Origin: an uncultured Lachnospiraceae bacterium
GTDB lineage: Bacteria > Bacillota > Clostridia > Lachnospirales > Lachnospiraceae
Length of the DNA: 64,000 nucleotides
NCBI GenBank assembly: GCA_934364805.1
Contig: CAKRMH010000015.1
Span: forward strand, 1 to 64,000
Reading direction: 5' to 3'
Shown here: positions 34,912 to 43,565 of the stretch, in pieces
Layout: each line of letters begins with the position of its first letter
Numbering within the stretch: the stretch's first letter is position 1
Program-made: the position numbers and the translations under genes
Notes under the pieces: generated by a model
Databases searched by the model: none
What the model was told of the DNA's origin: nothing
What the model saw: the letters and a program-made list of their open reading frames with translations, nothing else

Positions 34912-35685
34912 ATGCGTATTGATTTTAACAGTATAGAAGAGAAACAGATTGCCAATTTTAAAGGCGGCATGCAGACATTCCGGACAAAAATGTTTGATGA
35001 CGGTTCTGCAAAAATTATGTATGGGACACTGGAACCTGGAGCATCCATCGGACTTCATACCCATGAAACAAACAGTGAGATCATCTACGTTCTTTCCGGA
35101 AAAGGCCGGATGATCTATGATGAAACCGAAGAACAGCTTCTGGCAGGGGAGGCACATTACTGCCCGAAGGGACATACGCATAGTTTTATCAATGATGGAA
35201 CCGAAGATCTCGTGTTTTTTGCAGTTGTTCCGGAACTGACTGAGACGGAAGAAGTAAAAAAACAAAAGGATACCCAATGTTATGCGTATGTCGATGGATC
35301 TTATAATAAAGTATCCGGCACATATGGATATGGTGGATTTGTGATGCATGATGGGAAAAAGGAGATTCTGCAGGGAAGCGGTACAGACCCTGAGATGGCA
35401 TCCATGCACAATGTGGCAGGTGAGGTTCTGGGAAGTATGGCAGCGATTCAAAAGGCTGTGGAACTTGGAATTGCGCAGATTACGATTTTTTATGACTATA
35501 TGGGAATTGAAAAATGGGCAAAAGGTGAGTGGAAACGGAATAAAAAAGGCACAATTGCCTATTACGATTTCATTCAGTCTGTGAAAGACCAGATCCAGAT
35601 CGAATTCAAAAAGGTAAAGGGACATTCCGGAGTAGAAGGGAATGAAGAGGCGGACAAACTGGCAAAGCAGGCAGTCGGTCTGTAA
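34912..35685 (+). CDS. Cupin-RNase H fusion protein
   Basis: 257 residues in two domains. Residues about 1-112 are a cupin barrel with LHTHETNSEIIYVLSG and PKGHTHSF (metal-binding His and Glu). Residues about 122-257 are RNase H1-like, with the four acidic residues in YVDGSYN, MHNVAGEVLG, FYDYMGIEKW and GNEEADKLAKQ in the right order, plus KKVKGHSG. RNase H removes RNA from RNA-DNA hybrids; the cupin may sense a ligand or act by itself. The RNase H part lacks the usual N-terminal hybrid-binding domain, so the cupin takes its place. AAGGAG precedes ATG. The frame is continuous, so this is not a stop-codon artefact. Confidence 0.88.
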   Translation: MRIDFNSIEEKQIANFKGGMQTFRTKMFDDGSAKIMYGTLEPGASIGLHTHETNSEIIYVLSGKGRMIYDETEEQLLAGEAHYCPKGHTHSFINDGTEDLVFFAVVPELTETEEVKKQKDTQCYAYVDGSYNKVSGTYGYGGFVMHDGKKEILQGSGTDPEMASMHNVAGEVLGSMAAIQKAVELGIAQITIFYDYMGIEKWAKGEWKRNKKGTIAYYDFIQSVKDQIQIEFKKVKGHSGVEGNEEADKLAKQAVGL

Positions 35686-35770
35686 AATACAGTTCTTTTG
35701 CTAAGGTGCATAATTTAAGACGGAAAAGAACAATCTATCCATGAAGAGATGTGAGTGAAAGGAATACTAC

Positions 35771-36685
35771 ATGAATTCATGGATCAGATCCCAAAAGGAA
35801 GAAAAAATATATATTGCTGTTATGAACAGACAGGAATGGGCGGATACAAAAGAGTGCAGAGATAACTTTTGTGTCCGCCCATTTTCGCCTTCTCTTCGTT
35901 ATTGCAGAATGGAACGGAAGCGGAACCTATTGTGGATACAAATGGAAACACCGTCAAGAAAGAGTGAAATAAAGGAAGTTTACTATAGCATCTGGATTGC
36001 GGGAAATCTGTTTGTGATCGTTGGAGAAGATGATTTCCTGGTTAAGAATATGACAGAGATCATGAAGAAAATGGATGAGAAAATGAAGCTGGAGGAGCCG
36101 GATGAAAAGTGGGCAGCGGGATACCTTTCCAGCCTTCTGGAACAGTGGCTGAAAAGTATTTTAAAGGATGATCTTGAATTTCTGCAGTCGGTCGAACTGG
36201 AGATCGCAGGACTTGAGGAGGCAGTTCTGAAAGGAAAATGTCAGGAATTCAATGCCAGAATGCTTCCGGTCAAGAAGCAGATCGCCCGTTTTTACCGGTA
36301 TTATAATCAATTGGTGGAATTGAGTCAGGAATTGGAAGAACTGGGGGAGTTTCCGGAAAAGGAAAGTGAGGAAAACTGGCTGAATGGATTTAAGGAGCGC
36401 TGCAGTCTTTTGGCCGGACAGACACAGATCATCCGGGAATATATGATACAGGTTCAGGAAGTGTACCAGTCGGAGATTGAGATCCGGCAAAACGATGTCA
36501 TGAAGGCACTTACCATGGTGACAACCATATGTTTTCCACTGACACTGGTGGCAGGCTGGTATGGAATGAATTTTAAATATATGCCGGAAATCTACAGCAG
36601 GTATGGGTATCCGGTGGTGATCTTTATCTGTGTGATTATTATTATCATTTCGCTGATTATTTTCAAAAAAAAGAACTTCTGGTAG
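35771..36685 (+). CDS. CorA-like divalent metal ion transporter
   Basis: 304 residues. The N-terminal cytosolic part is followed by a long helix and two C-terminal membrane segments. The first ends in WYGMNFKYMPE, which carries the family's Gly-Met-Asn pore motif; the second is VVIFICVIIIIISLIIF. Members import Mg or other divalent ions. AAGGAA precedes ATG. Nothing in the 85 bases before it looks like a strong promoter. Confidence 0.9.
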   Translation: MNSWIRSQKEEKIYIAVMNRQEWADTKECRDNFCVRPFSPSLRYCRMERKRNLLWIQMETPSRKSEIKEVYYSIWIAGNLFVIVGEDDFLVKNMTEIMKKMDEKMKLEEPDEKWAAGYLSSLLEQWLKSILKDDLEFLQSVELEIAGLEEAVLKGKCQEFNARMLPVKKQIARFYRYYNQLVELSQELEELGEFPEKESEENWLNGFKERCSLLAGQTQIIREYMIQVQEVYQSEIEIRQNDVMKALTMVTTICFPLTLVAGWYGMNFKYMPEIYSRYGYPVVIFICVIIIIISLIIFKKKNFW

Positions 36686-36762
36686 GAAAATCGGGTATAA
36701 TGTATTATACTATAACATTATGACGTCAAAGTGCGAAAGTATAAAGAGGAGTAGGGAGATAT

Positions 36763-37875
36763 ATGAGTTCATTTAATGTAGAATTAAAAAAAGTCGTAGA
36801 TGACAGTTATGAAATTGAAATCGGCTATGAACTTTCCAACCAGCTTGTTGAGGATCTGGAAAAGGGACTGGTTGGCAAGATTAAAAGATTTGCCGTAATC
36901 ACAGACAGCAATGTCCGCGATCTTTATGCAAAACCAATCTGCGAGAAGCTGATCCATTCCGGATTTCTGGTAGATATGTTTGTTTTCCCGGCCGGCGAAA
37001 AAAGCAAGACGCGTGAAACAAAGGCAAAACTGGAAGATGCAATGTTAGAAAAGGGCTATCGCAGAGATTGCTGTGTCATTGCGATCGGAGGGGGTGTTGT
37101 ATCTGATATTGCAGGATTTTTAGCAGGAACTTATGGAAGAGGTGTACCGTTCATTAATTATGCGACAACACTTCTTGCAGCTGCAGATGCATCAATTGGA
37201 GGAAAGACAGCGGTAGATACGCCGCTTGCAACCAATCTGATCGGATTATTCAATCAGCCCAAGAAGGTGTACATTGATATTGCATGCTGGAAAACACTTC
37301 CGGATCGTCAGATGAAAAGCGGAATGGCAGAAACCATCAAACATGCATGTATGGCAAGTATGGATATGTTTGAGTTCATTGAGGAAAATCTCGATGATAT
37401 TATGAATTTTAAAAAGTTTGCATGTGAATATATTACCGAGAACAACTGTAATATTAAATATCAGGTCGTAATGAAGGATGAGAAGGAAAGCGGTCTGCGC
37501 GAGATCTTAAATCTGGGACATACGGTTGGACGTGCCATTGAAACAGTCAGCGAATACAGGCTGTTACATGGGGAGGCACTGGCGATCGGGATGGCGGCTG
37601 AGGTGTTATTGTCTGCCCGTCTTGGCTATATGTCGGAAGAAGAGGCACAAAGAGTGATCGATCTTTATAAAAAGACAGGACTTCCGACAGAAATCCCGGA
37701 TTATATCGACCGTGAGGAACTTGTACATAAGCTTTATACGGACAAGAAGGTCAGGGATGGAAAACTCCGTTTTGTTTTGCAGAAAGGAATCGGGGATATC
37801 GTAGAATATACACCGGGTGTCTATGCAAGACCGATCGAGGAAGATCTGGCAAGAGAAATTATCATGGAGCTGTAA
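36763..37875 (+). CDS. aroB: 3-dehydroquinate synthase
   Basis: Second step of the shikimate pathway, forming 3-dehydroquinate from DAHP with NAD and a metal ion. The 370 residues fit. The NAD region IGGGVVSDIAGFLAGTYGRG (about residue 106) and YATTLLAAADASIGGKTAVD are diagnostic; metal-binding residues lie in AETIKHACM (about 194), NLGHTVGRAIE and HGEALAIGM. GAGGAGTAGGGAG precedes ATG. The dihydrouridine synthase gene follows after three bases. Confidence 0.95.
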   Translation: MSSFNVELKKVVDDSYEIEIGYELSNQLVEDLEKGLVGKIKRFAVITDSNVRDLYAKPICEKLIHSGFLVDMFVFPAGEKSKTRETKAKLEDAMLEKGYRRDCCVIAIGGGVVSDIAGFLAGTYGRGVPFINYATTLLAAADASIGGKTAVDTPLATNLIGLFNQPKKVYIDIACWKTLPDRQMKSGMAETIKHACMASMDMFEFIEENLDDIMNFKKFACEYITENNCNIKYQVVMKDEKESGLREILNLGHTVGRAIETVSEYRLLHGEALAIGMAAEVLLSARLGYMSEEEAQRVIDLYKKTGLPTEIPDYIDREELVHKLYTDKKVRDGKLRFVLQKGIGDIVEYTPGVYARPIEEDLAREIIMEL

Positions 37876-37878
37876 AAG

Positions 37879-38817
37879 ATGCAGATTTATATGGCCCCTT
37901 TAGAGGGAATTACCGGGTTTGTGTTCCGGAATGCATTTCATAAATACTATGGCGGTGTGGATCGATATTTCACACCGTTTATTACACCACATACCAAAAA
38001 GAATATGGATGCAAGAGAACGAAGAGACATTCTTCCGGAAAATAATCGTGGGATTACCCTTGTTCCGCAGGTTCTCACCTGTCAGGTGGAAGAAATGATC
38101 TCCATCAGCAGGGAATTACAGGAACTTGGATATACACAGATCAATCTGAATCTTGGCTGTCCGTCTGGAACGGTTGCAGCTAAGGGGAAGGGATCCGGTT
38201 TTTTGGGTGATCCGATAAAACTGGATCGTTTTTTTGAAGTATATTTTGAAAATTCTGACATGCCGCTTTCCATCAAGACAAGAGTCGGAGTGGAGGATCT
38301 GGAAGAGTTTGAACAGCTGCTTGCAATCTATAAAAAGTATCCATTTTGTGAGGTGATCATACATCCACGTCTCGGAAAGGAATTTTATCGGGGAATGGTA
38401 CACCGTGATCTTTTTTCGGAGGCAGTAAAAGTATTGTCGCAGCCGGTGTGTTATAACGGGGATATTTTTACAACCGGGGATTTTCAAACGGTTTCAGGAG
38501 AAAACCCGGAGTGTGAAAGGTATATGCTTGGACGTGGACTTTTATGGAATCCACAGCTGGCAGAAGAGATTGTGAGCGGTGGCATGACGGAATTTGATCT
38601 CGTTCGTTTTGGACAGTTTCACGATGAGATTGTAAGCGGATACCGGGAATATATATCGGGAGACCGTAATGTCCTGTTTCGCATGAAGGAACTCTGGGGA
38701 TACTGGAAGGATTTGTTTCCAGATGATAAAAAGCATTTAAAAAAAATCCGAAAAGCATCTACACTTATGGAATACGGACAGGAAGTGAGAATGCTTTTCG
38801 AAGATACGAAGGTTTAA
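37879..38817 (+). CDS. tRNA-dihydrouridine synthase family protein
   Basis: FMN enzyme that reduces uridines in tRNA. 312 residues. MAPLEGITGFVFRNAF binds flavin; NLNLGCPSGTVAAKGKGSG (about residue 91) holds the catalytic Cys; VIIHPRLGKEFYRG is the phosphate site. It belongs to the Clostridia branch that is not plain DusB, so the modified position is unknown. Its end overlaps the end of the reverse tmcAL gene by four bases. Confidence 0.88.
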   Translation: MQIYMAPLEGITGFVFRNAFHKYYGGVDRYFTPFITPHTKKNMDARERRDILPENNRGITLVPQVLTCQVEEMISISRELQELGYTQINLNLGCPSGTVAAKGKGSGFLGDPIKLDRFFEVYFENSDMPLSIKTRVGVEDLEEFEQLLAIYKKYPFCEVIIHPRLGKEFYRGMVHRDLFSEAVKVLSQPVCYNGDIFTTGDFQTVSGENPECERYMLGRGLLWNPQLAEEIVSGGMTEFDLVRFGQFHDEIVSGYREYISGDRNVLFRMKELWGYWKDLFPDDKKHLKKIRKASTLMEYGQEVRMLFEDTKV

Positions 38818-40085
38818 GAATCAATAAGGATCAGCCCTTGTGTGAATTCGTTTTTGGGAAGTGGTGCGCCGTTTGCAATCATAAGCTGCCGGTAAAGATC
38901 TGCTGCGAACAGGTCTTTTTTGAAAAAAGAATATGCACCCGAAGCAAGAAGCGTGGAAGCATCTGCTACCTTGGTAATGAAAGGGACAGATGCTTCTTTT
39001 TTCATATCTGAAAGCAGGGCACCTGCAGATTTCCGGAATCCAAGGATCCGAAGATATGGAATCCAGTCCATGCTTTGTCCCAAATCGTAATCGCTGTTTC
39101 GGATATCAAGAAGGATATGAATAAGAGCTCGGCTGATTCTGGAATAGGTGATTTCTTTTGTCTTTAATAAAGAAGTAAATTGTCCGATATTCTGATATTG
39201 TCCGAGCTGATTGCGGATCCGGTTTGACAGGCCGTGGCTGCAGTCGGCAAAGCAGTCATAGTCTTTTTCAGAAAATGAAAAAAGACGGTAGGCAAGCATC
39301 TGTGAAGGTGAATTTTCATCCAGAAATGGAAATTCTTTTTGGTATGCATCCAGAATCTGGAGGGTTGTTTCCGGCATTAAAGAAGATAATTCCTGGGTGC
39401 ACTGCCCGGCAAAGAGCGCTTTTCGTATTGCTGTGGCAGAAGCAAGCGTGGAATGGATGTCGGGTGTGTGGTATCCGTCTCCCTTTCTTGGAATCAGAAC
39501 CGGAGTGATCGTCTTTGGGTCAGAAGACGTCTGCTGTAATGCTTTTAAATATTCCAGCGCAAGAATGTTATTCGGCGATGCTAAAAGAAGAGTAATCTCT
39601 GGAAGTTTTCTGGACAAATCCGGGTCATTTTCTATAGCGGATGACAGAGCCTGGCTTCTTGCAGCAGGAAAGGAGAGTCCTTTTTTCAGATTCTGTGACA
39701 GAAAATTCTGATATGCAGCATCTTCCCTGGACAAAAGGGAAGAAATGGATAAGAGAAGATCCAGATCATCGCATTCAGCGCCAAAACAAAGGTGTGTAAC
39801 ATTTCCCATCTTCTGGAGTAAACGGACACCGGCCTGGGCAAAATATTCAGCGGAGGCGGTTGCCCATACGCAGGGGAGTTCGATTACAAGATCTGCTCCG
39901 GCAGAAAGTGCCATTTTCGTGCGGGCATATTTATCGGTGAGGGCAGGGACTCCGCGCTGTAGAAAATCGCCGCTCATGGCAACTACAATATAATCAGCTC
40001 CGGTTTTTTGCTTTATCTGCTCAAGCTGATAGTAATGTCCGTTGTGAAATGGATTATATTCTGCGATGACGCCTGCAATCTTCAT
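38814..40085 (-). CDS. tmcAL: tRNA(Met) cytidine acetate ligase (YlbM)
   Basis: Uses ATP and acetate to acetylate C34 of elongator tRNA(Met). 423 residues. The nucleotidyltransferase motif AEYNPFHNGHYYQL starts at residue 9, and VVAMSGDFLQRGVPAL and LVIELPCVWA follow as in the family. CAGGAGGAAA precedes ATG. Acetate kinase diverges from it, which fits a shared acetate theme, though no shared control is shown. Confidence 0.93.
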   Translation of the reverse strand: MKIAGVIAEYNPFHNGHYYQLEQIKQKTGADYIVVAMSGDFLQRGVPALTDKYARTKMALSAGADLVIELPCVWATASAEYFAQAGVRLLQKMGNVTHLCFGAECDDLDLLLSISSLLSREDAAYQNFLSQNLKKGLSFPAARSQALSSAIENDPDLSRKLPEITLLLASPNNILALEYLKALQQTSSDPKTITPVLIPRKGDGYHTPDIHSTLASATAIRKALFAGQCTQELSSLMPETTLQILDAYQKEFPFLDENSPSQMLAYRLFSFSEKDYDCFADCSHGLSNRIRNQLGQYQNIGQFTSLLKTKEITYSRISRALIHILLDIRNSDYDLGQSMDWIPYLRILGFRKSAGALLSDMKKEASVPFITKVADASTLLASGAYSFFKKDLFAADLYRQLMIANGAPLPKNEFTQGLILIDS

Positions 40086-40117
40086 GTTTTCCTCCTGCTA
40101 TCCACAAATTTATAGTT

Positions 40118-40146
40118 ATGATAACATGATGACGGAATCACGGCAA
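40118..40146 (-). promoter_or_regulatory. Promoter of tmcAL
   Basis: On the lower strand TTGCCG, 17 bases, TATCAT, ending about 33 bases before the start. Confidence 0.55.
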
Positions 40147-40223
40147 TTGTATACGGAAAAAATGTGTATAATACAGGAAAAAATCAAGGAATATATTTAA
40201 TAGGGAATATTTGTAAAATTAGC

Positions 40224-40252
40224 TTGTGTACCCTAAAAAATAGGAATATAAT
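40224..40252 (+). promoter_or_regulatory. Promoter of ackA
   Basis: TTGTGT, 17 bases, TATAAT, 40 bases before the start codon. Confidence 0.65.
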
Positions 40253-40292
40253 AGGAGCGGTGGAAAAAATAAATAGATGAGGAGAAATAATC

Positions 40293-41486
40293 ATGAATGT
40301 ATTAGTAATTAACTGTGGAAGTTCTTCCTTAAAATATCAGCTGATCAATTCTGATACAGAAACTGTAATTGCAAAAGGACTTTGCGAGAGAATTGGTATT
40401 GACGGAAGACTCACATACCAGAAAGCAGGTCTTGATAAAGAGATTACTGAGGCAGCAATGCCAACACATAAACAGGCGATCCAGCTGGTTTTAGATGCAC
40501 TTGTAAATGAGAAAACGGGAGCAATCAAATCTCTTTCTGAGATTGATGCAGTCGGACATCGTGTTGTACACGGTGGAGAGAAGTTTGCTTCATCCACATT
40601 ACTCACAGATGAAGTATTAAAAGTTGTGGAAGAATGCAATGACCTTGCACCTCTTCACAATCCTGCAAACCTGATCGGAATCCGTGCATGTCAGGAATTA
40701 ATGCCAAATGTACCTATGGTTGGTGTATTTGATACTGCATTCCATCAGACAATGCCGGATGTTGCATATATGTATGGTCTTCCATATGAATATTATGAGA
40801 AATACAAAATACGTCGATATGGATTCCATGGAACAAGCCACAGCTTTGTATCCAAACGTGTTGCTGAGCTTGTCGGCAGACCATATGAAGATATGAAAAT
40901 CATCGTTTGTCATCTTGGAAATGGAGCCAGCGTATGTGCGGTTGACCATGGCAAATCTGTAGATACATCTATGGGACTTACTCCATTAGAGGGACTTATC
41001 ATGGGAACACGTTCCGGAGACATTGATCCTTCAATCATAGAATTTATTGCCCAGAAAGAGAATCTTTCTCTTGCAGAGGTTATGAATGTATTAAATAAGA
41101 AGTCTGGTATCGCAGGAATGTCTGAGGTATCCAGCGACTTCCGTGATCTGCTCGCAGCTTCAAGAGAGGGTAACGAGAAGGCAAGACTTGCAATTGATGC
41201 ATTTGCTTATCGTGTTGCAAAATATATCGGAGCATACACAGCAGCAATGAATGGTGTGGATGCAATCGCGTTTACAGCGGGACTTGGTGAAAACAATGCA
41301 ATGGTTCGTGGAAAGATCTTAAGCCATTTCGGATATCTTGGAGTTAAAGTTGATGACGCCAAAAACGAAAAGGCTGCCGGAGTTGAGTCTGTCATTTCTG
41401 CAGATGATTCAAAAGTAATCTGTCTTGCAGTTCCTACAAACGAAGAACTTGCAATTTGCAGAGAGACGGTTGCACTTGTAAAATAA
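40293..41486 (+). CDS. ackA: Acetate kinase
   Basis: Makes ATP from acetyl phosphate and ADP. With PFOR it is the last step of acetate fermentation. 397 residues. VINCGSSSLKYQLI (residues 4-17), GHRVVHGGEKF, VFDTAFHQTMP, RRYGFHGTSH and the ATP-binding HLGNGASVCA are all present. Phosphotransacetylase is not nearby. GAGGAG precedes ATG. No terminator lies between it and yceD, but yceD has its own promoter. Confidence 0.97.
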   Translation: MNVLVINCGSSSLKYQLINSDTETVIAKGLCERIGIDGRLTYQKAGLDKEITEAAMPTHKQAIQLVLDALVNEKTGAIKSLSEIDAVGHRVVHGGEKFASSTLLTDEVLKVVEECNDLAPLHNPANLIGIRACQELMPNVPMVGVFDTAFHQTMPDVAYMYGLPYEYYEKYKIRRYGFHGTSHSFVSKRVAELVGRPYEDMKIIVCHLGNGASVCAVDHGKSVDTSMGLTPLEGLIMGTRSGDIDPSIIEFIAQKENLSLAEVMNVLNKKSGIAGMSEVSSDFRDLLAASREGNEKARLAIDAFAYRVAKYIGAYTAAMNGVDAIAFTAGLGENNAMVRGKILSHFGYLGVKVDDAKNEKAAGVESVISADDSKVICLAVPTNEELAICRETVALVK

Positions 41487-41498
41487 TGAAAAATTTTG

Positions 41499-41527
41499 TT
41501 GACAAACAATAATGCCATATGTATAAT
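41499..41527 (+). promoter_or_regulatory. Near-consensus promoter of yceD-rpmF
   Basis: TTGACA, 17 bases, TATAAT: both boxes match the SigA consensus exactly. It starts 13 bases after ackA. Confidence 0.8.
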
Positions 41528-41553
41528 TGTTTAGGTGTGAATAGGAGAATGCC

Positions 41554-42078
41554 ATGAAGATTGATGTTTCTGACATTTTAAAATCGATTAATAAAGAGAC
41601 GAAAGAGGAAGTTACGTATGATTTTGACTCCTTCCAGTCGCGTTTAGGAGATTTCCCTATCCGCAGTAAATCACCGGTAATTCTGAGAATCGCAAACCAG
41701 GAGAATAAGAAGCTTCTTATTCAGGGGACTGTGGATCTCGTTGCAGATATTCCGTGTGGCAGATGTCTGGAGAATGTTCCGACATCGATCCATTTTGACA
41801 TTGATAAAGAACTGATCATACAGGACGGTTCTGTTGTTGATGAAGATATGGAAGAAATTGACTACCTGATTGGGTTTGAACTGGATGTAGATAAACTTGT
41901 CTACGCCGAAATTTTGGTGAACTGGCCGATGAGAGTTCTGTGCAAGGACGATTGTAAAGGAATTTGCAAAGTCTGCGGGATGAACTTGAATAAGGGAGCC
42001 TGCAATTGCCAGAGAACAGAACTTGATCCAAGAATGGCAGCAATCCAAGATATTTTTAACAAGTTTAAGGAGGTGTAA
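41554..42078 (+). CDS. yceD: DUF177 (YceD) family protein
   Basis: 174 residues. PCGRCLENV (about residue 69) and CKDDCKGICKVCGMNLNKGACNC near the end give the Cys-rich pattern of Firmicute YceD, likely zinc-binding. YceD is nearly always next to rpmF, and work in E. coli and plants ties it to 23S rRNA level. rpmF begins four bases later. AGGAG precedes ATG. Confidence 0.92.
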   Translation: MKIDVSDILKSINKETKEEVTYDFDSFQSRLGDFPIRSKSPVILRIANQENKKLLIQGTVDLVADIPCGRCLENVPTSIHFDIDKELIIQDGSVVDEDMEEIDYLIGFELDVDKLVYAEILVNWPMRVLCKDDCKGICKVCGMNLNKGACNCQRTELDPRMAAIQDIFNKFKEV

Positions 42079-42082
42079 ACAA

Positions 42083-42262
42083 ATGTCCATTTGTCCAAAG
42101 AATAAATCTTCCAAAGGAAGAAGAGATAAAAGAAGAGCAAACTGGAAAATGACTGCTCCAGCATTAGTAAAATGCAGCAAATGTGGTGCTTTAATGATGC
42201 CTCACAGAGTTTGCAAGAACTGTGGATCTTACAACAAAAAAGAGATCATTCCTCAGGATTAA
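42083..42262 (+). CDS. rpmF: 50S ribosomal protein bL32
   Basis: 59 residues with two Cys pairs (CSKCGALMMPHRVCKNCG), a zinc ribbon. The start is ATG 42083 with AAGGAGGTG eight bases before it; the open frame from 42023 lies in yceD. The usual SKGRRDKRRANWK N-terminus is present. Confidence 0.96.
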   Translation: MSICPKNKSSKGRRDKRRANWKMTAPALVKCSKCGALMMPHRVCKNCGSYNKKEIIPQD

Positions 42263-42281
42263 TTTGTAGGAATGCAGTGAT

Positions 42282-42319
42282 ATCAAGGGCTGAGCGATTT
42301 CGCTCAGCCCTTTGATTTT
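42282..42319 (+). terminator. Terminator of yceD-rpmF
   Basis: ATCAAGGGCTGAGCGA and TCGCTCAGCCCTTTGAT pair along a long stem, followed by TTTTG. Confidence 0.85.
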
Positions 42320-42345
42320 GCAAAAAATAAGGAGACATAACGGAT

Positions 42346-43263
42346 ATGAAAAAGAACAGATTCAGATTTTTCTGGCTTTTGATTGCAGCACTTCTCTTAT
42401 TTAGCGGGTGTGATGTATCGACTTATACAGATCAGAAAAGTACTGCATCACAGGAAACGGTTCCGGAATCTGCAACTACACCTTATGTTACGGTGAATGA
42501 CAATGTACCGTATTTTTCAGAGGATGATCTTACTACGGAAGCATTTGAAGATTACAGCGAATTGGACGCACTTGGAAGATGCCAGGTGGCATATGCAAAT
42601 ATATGCAAAGAAATCATGCCGACAGAAGAAAGAGGCGAGATTGGAATGATACGTCCAAGCGGATGGCATACTGTCAAGTATGACATCATAGATGGAAAGT
42701 ATCTTTATAACAGATGTCATCTGATCGGCTATCAGCTGGCGGGAGAAAATGCGAATGAAAAGAACCTGATTACAGGAACCAGATATCTGAATGTGGTGGG
42801 AATGCTTCCTTTTGAAAATATGGTTGCTGATTATGTAAATGAAACGGACAATCATGTGTTATACCGGGTTACACCTGTATTTGAAGGGGACAATCTGGTG
42901 GCAAGCGGAGTCCGTATAGAAGCGGAATCGGTGGAGGACAAAGGAGCTGGAATTCGGTTTCATGTTTATTGTTATAATGTGCAGCCGGGGATTACAATTG
43001 ATTATGCAACTGGAGACAGCTGGCTGGCAGAGGACAGTGAGGACGATGATAAAACAGAGGTACAATCGAATGTACCTTCTGGACAACAGAATGTCATAAC
43101 AGATAAGGATGACAGCAGCGTTATGGTACATGTGACAGATACGGGGACAAAATATCATTCTGCCGGATGCAGTTATCTGTCGAAAAGTGACCATGAAATT
43201 ACATTGGAAGAGGCAAAAGAGCAGGGACTTAAACCTTGTTCGAAATGCAATCCACCACAATAA
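42346..43263 (+). CDS. Secreted DNA/RNA non-specific endonuclease, lipoprotein
   Basis: 305 residues. A lipoprotein signal ends in LLFSGC (Cys near residue 22), so the protein should be tethered outside the membrane. The nuclease core (about 60-215) shows RCHLIGYQLAGENANEKNLI then TGTRYLN, the beta-beta-alpha-metal motif with His in place of the DRGH His. The last 45 residues (KYHSAGCSYLSKSDHEIT, then PCSKCNPP) are a small Cys/His domain found at the end of several clostridial secreted proteins, likely metal-binding. Such nucleases feed on external DNA or serve in uptake. It interrupts the rpmF-plsX neighbourhood and has its own terminator. Confidence 0.85.
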   Translation: MKKNRFRFFWLLIAALLLFSGCDVSTYTDQKSTASQETVPESATTPYVTVNDNVPYFSEDDLTTEAFEDYSELDALGRCQVAYANICKEIMPTEERGEIGMIRPSGWHTVKYDIIDGKYLYNRCHLIGYQLAGENANEKNLITGTRYLNVVGMLPFENMVADYVNETDNHVLYRVTPVFEGDNLVASGVRIEAESVEDKGAGIRFHVYCYNVQPGITIDYATGDSWLAEDSEDDDKTEVQSNVPSGQQNVITDKDDSSVMVHVTDTGTKYHSAGCSYLSKSDHEITLEEAKEQGLKPCSKCNPPQ

Positions 43264-43279
43264 ATATAAGAGTGAAAAC

Positions 43280-43307
43280 GAAAAGTCCATGTGGCTTTTC
43301 TTTTTTT
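43280..43307 (+). terminator. Terminator of the nuclease gene
   Basis: GAAAAG-CCA and TGG-CTTTTC form a short stem with one bulged base on each side, then seven T. Confidence 0.7.
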
Positions 43308-43377
43308 GTTTTCCAAAATGACATTTTTACGAAGCTTTTACATATACGGAAATACGCTCCGGAGGGTGGAGGTTGCT

Positions 43378-43467
43378 GTGCCAATTCTGGATGGAAAACT
43401 CCGGGCAAGGCTGGATTCACAGGAACTGTTCTATGAACAGGCCTATGCAGCGGAAAAACGACTTTGA
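43378..43467 (+). other. Possible 29-codon frame with a good ribosome site
   Basis: In the gap between the nuclease and DUF624 genes, GGAGG stands five bases before a GTG that opens a 29-residue frame (ending YEQAYAAEKRL). The same frame is open from ATG 43318. It may be the C-terminal relic of a lost gene. The remainder of the gap up to 43507 shows nothing I can name. Confidence 0.25.
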
Positions 43468-43507
43468 AATAAACGATTTATAAAAATGCAGGATTTATAA
43501 AAAAGAA

Positions 43508-43537
43508 TTGACGATAGGATTGAGGATGCGTTATAGT
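43508..43537 (+). promoter_or_regulatory. Promoter of the DUF624 gene
   Basis: TTGACG, 18 bases, TATAGT, 28 bases before the start codon. Confidence 0.55.
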
Positions 43538-43565
43538 GGTAGGGTTAAGGAATGGAGGTATATAT

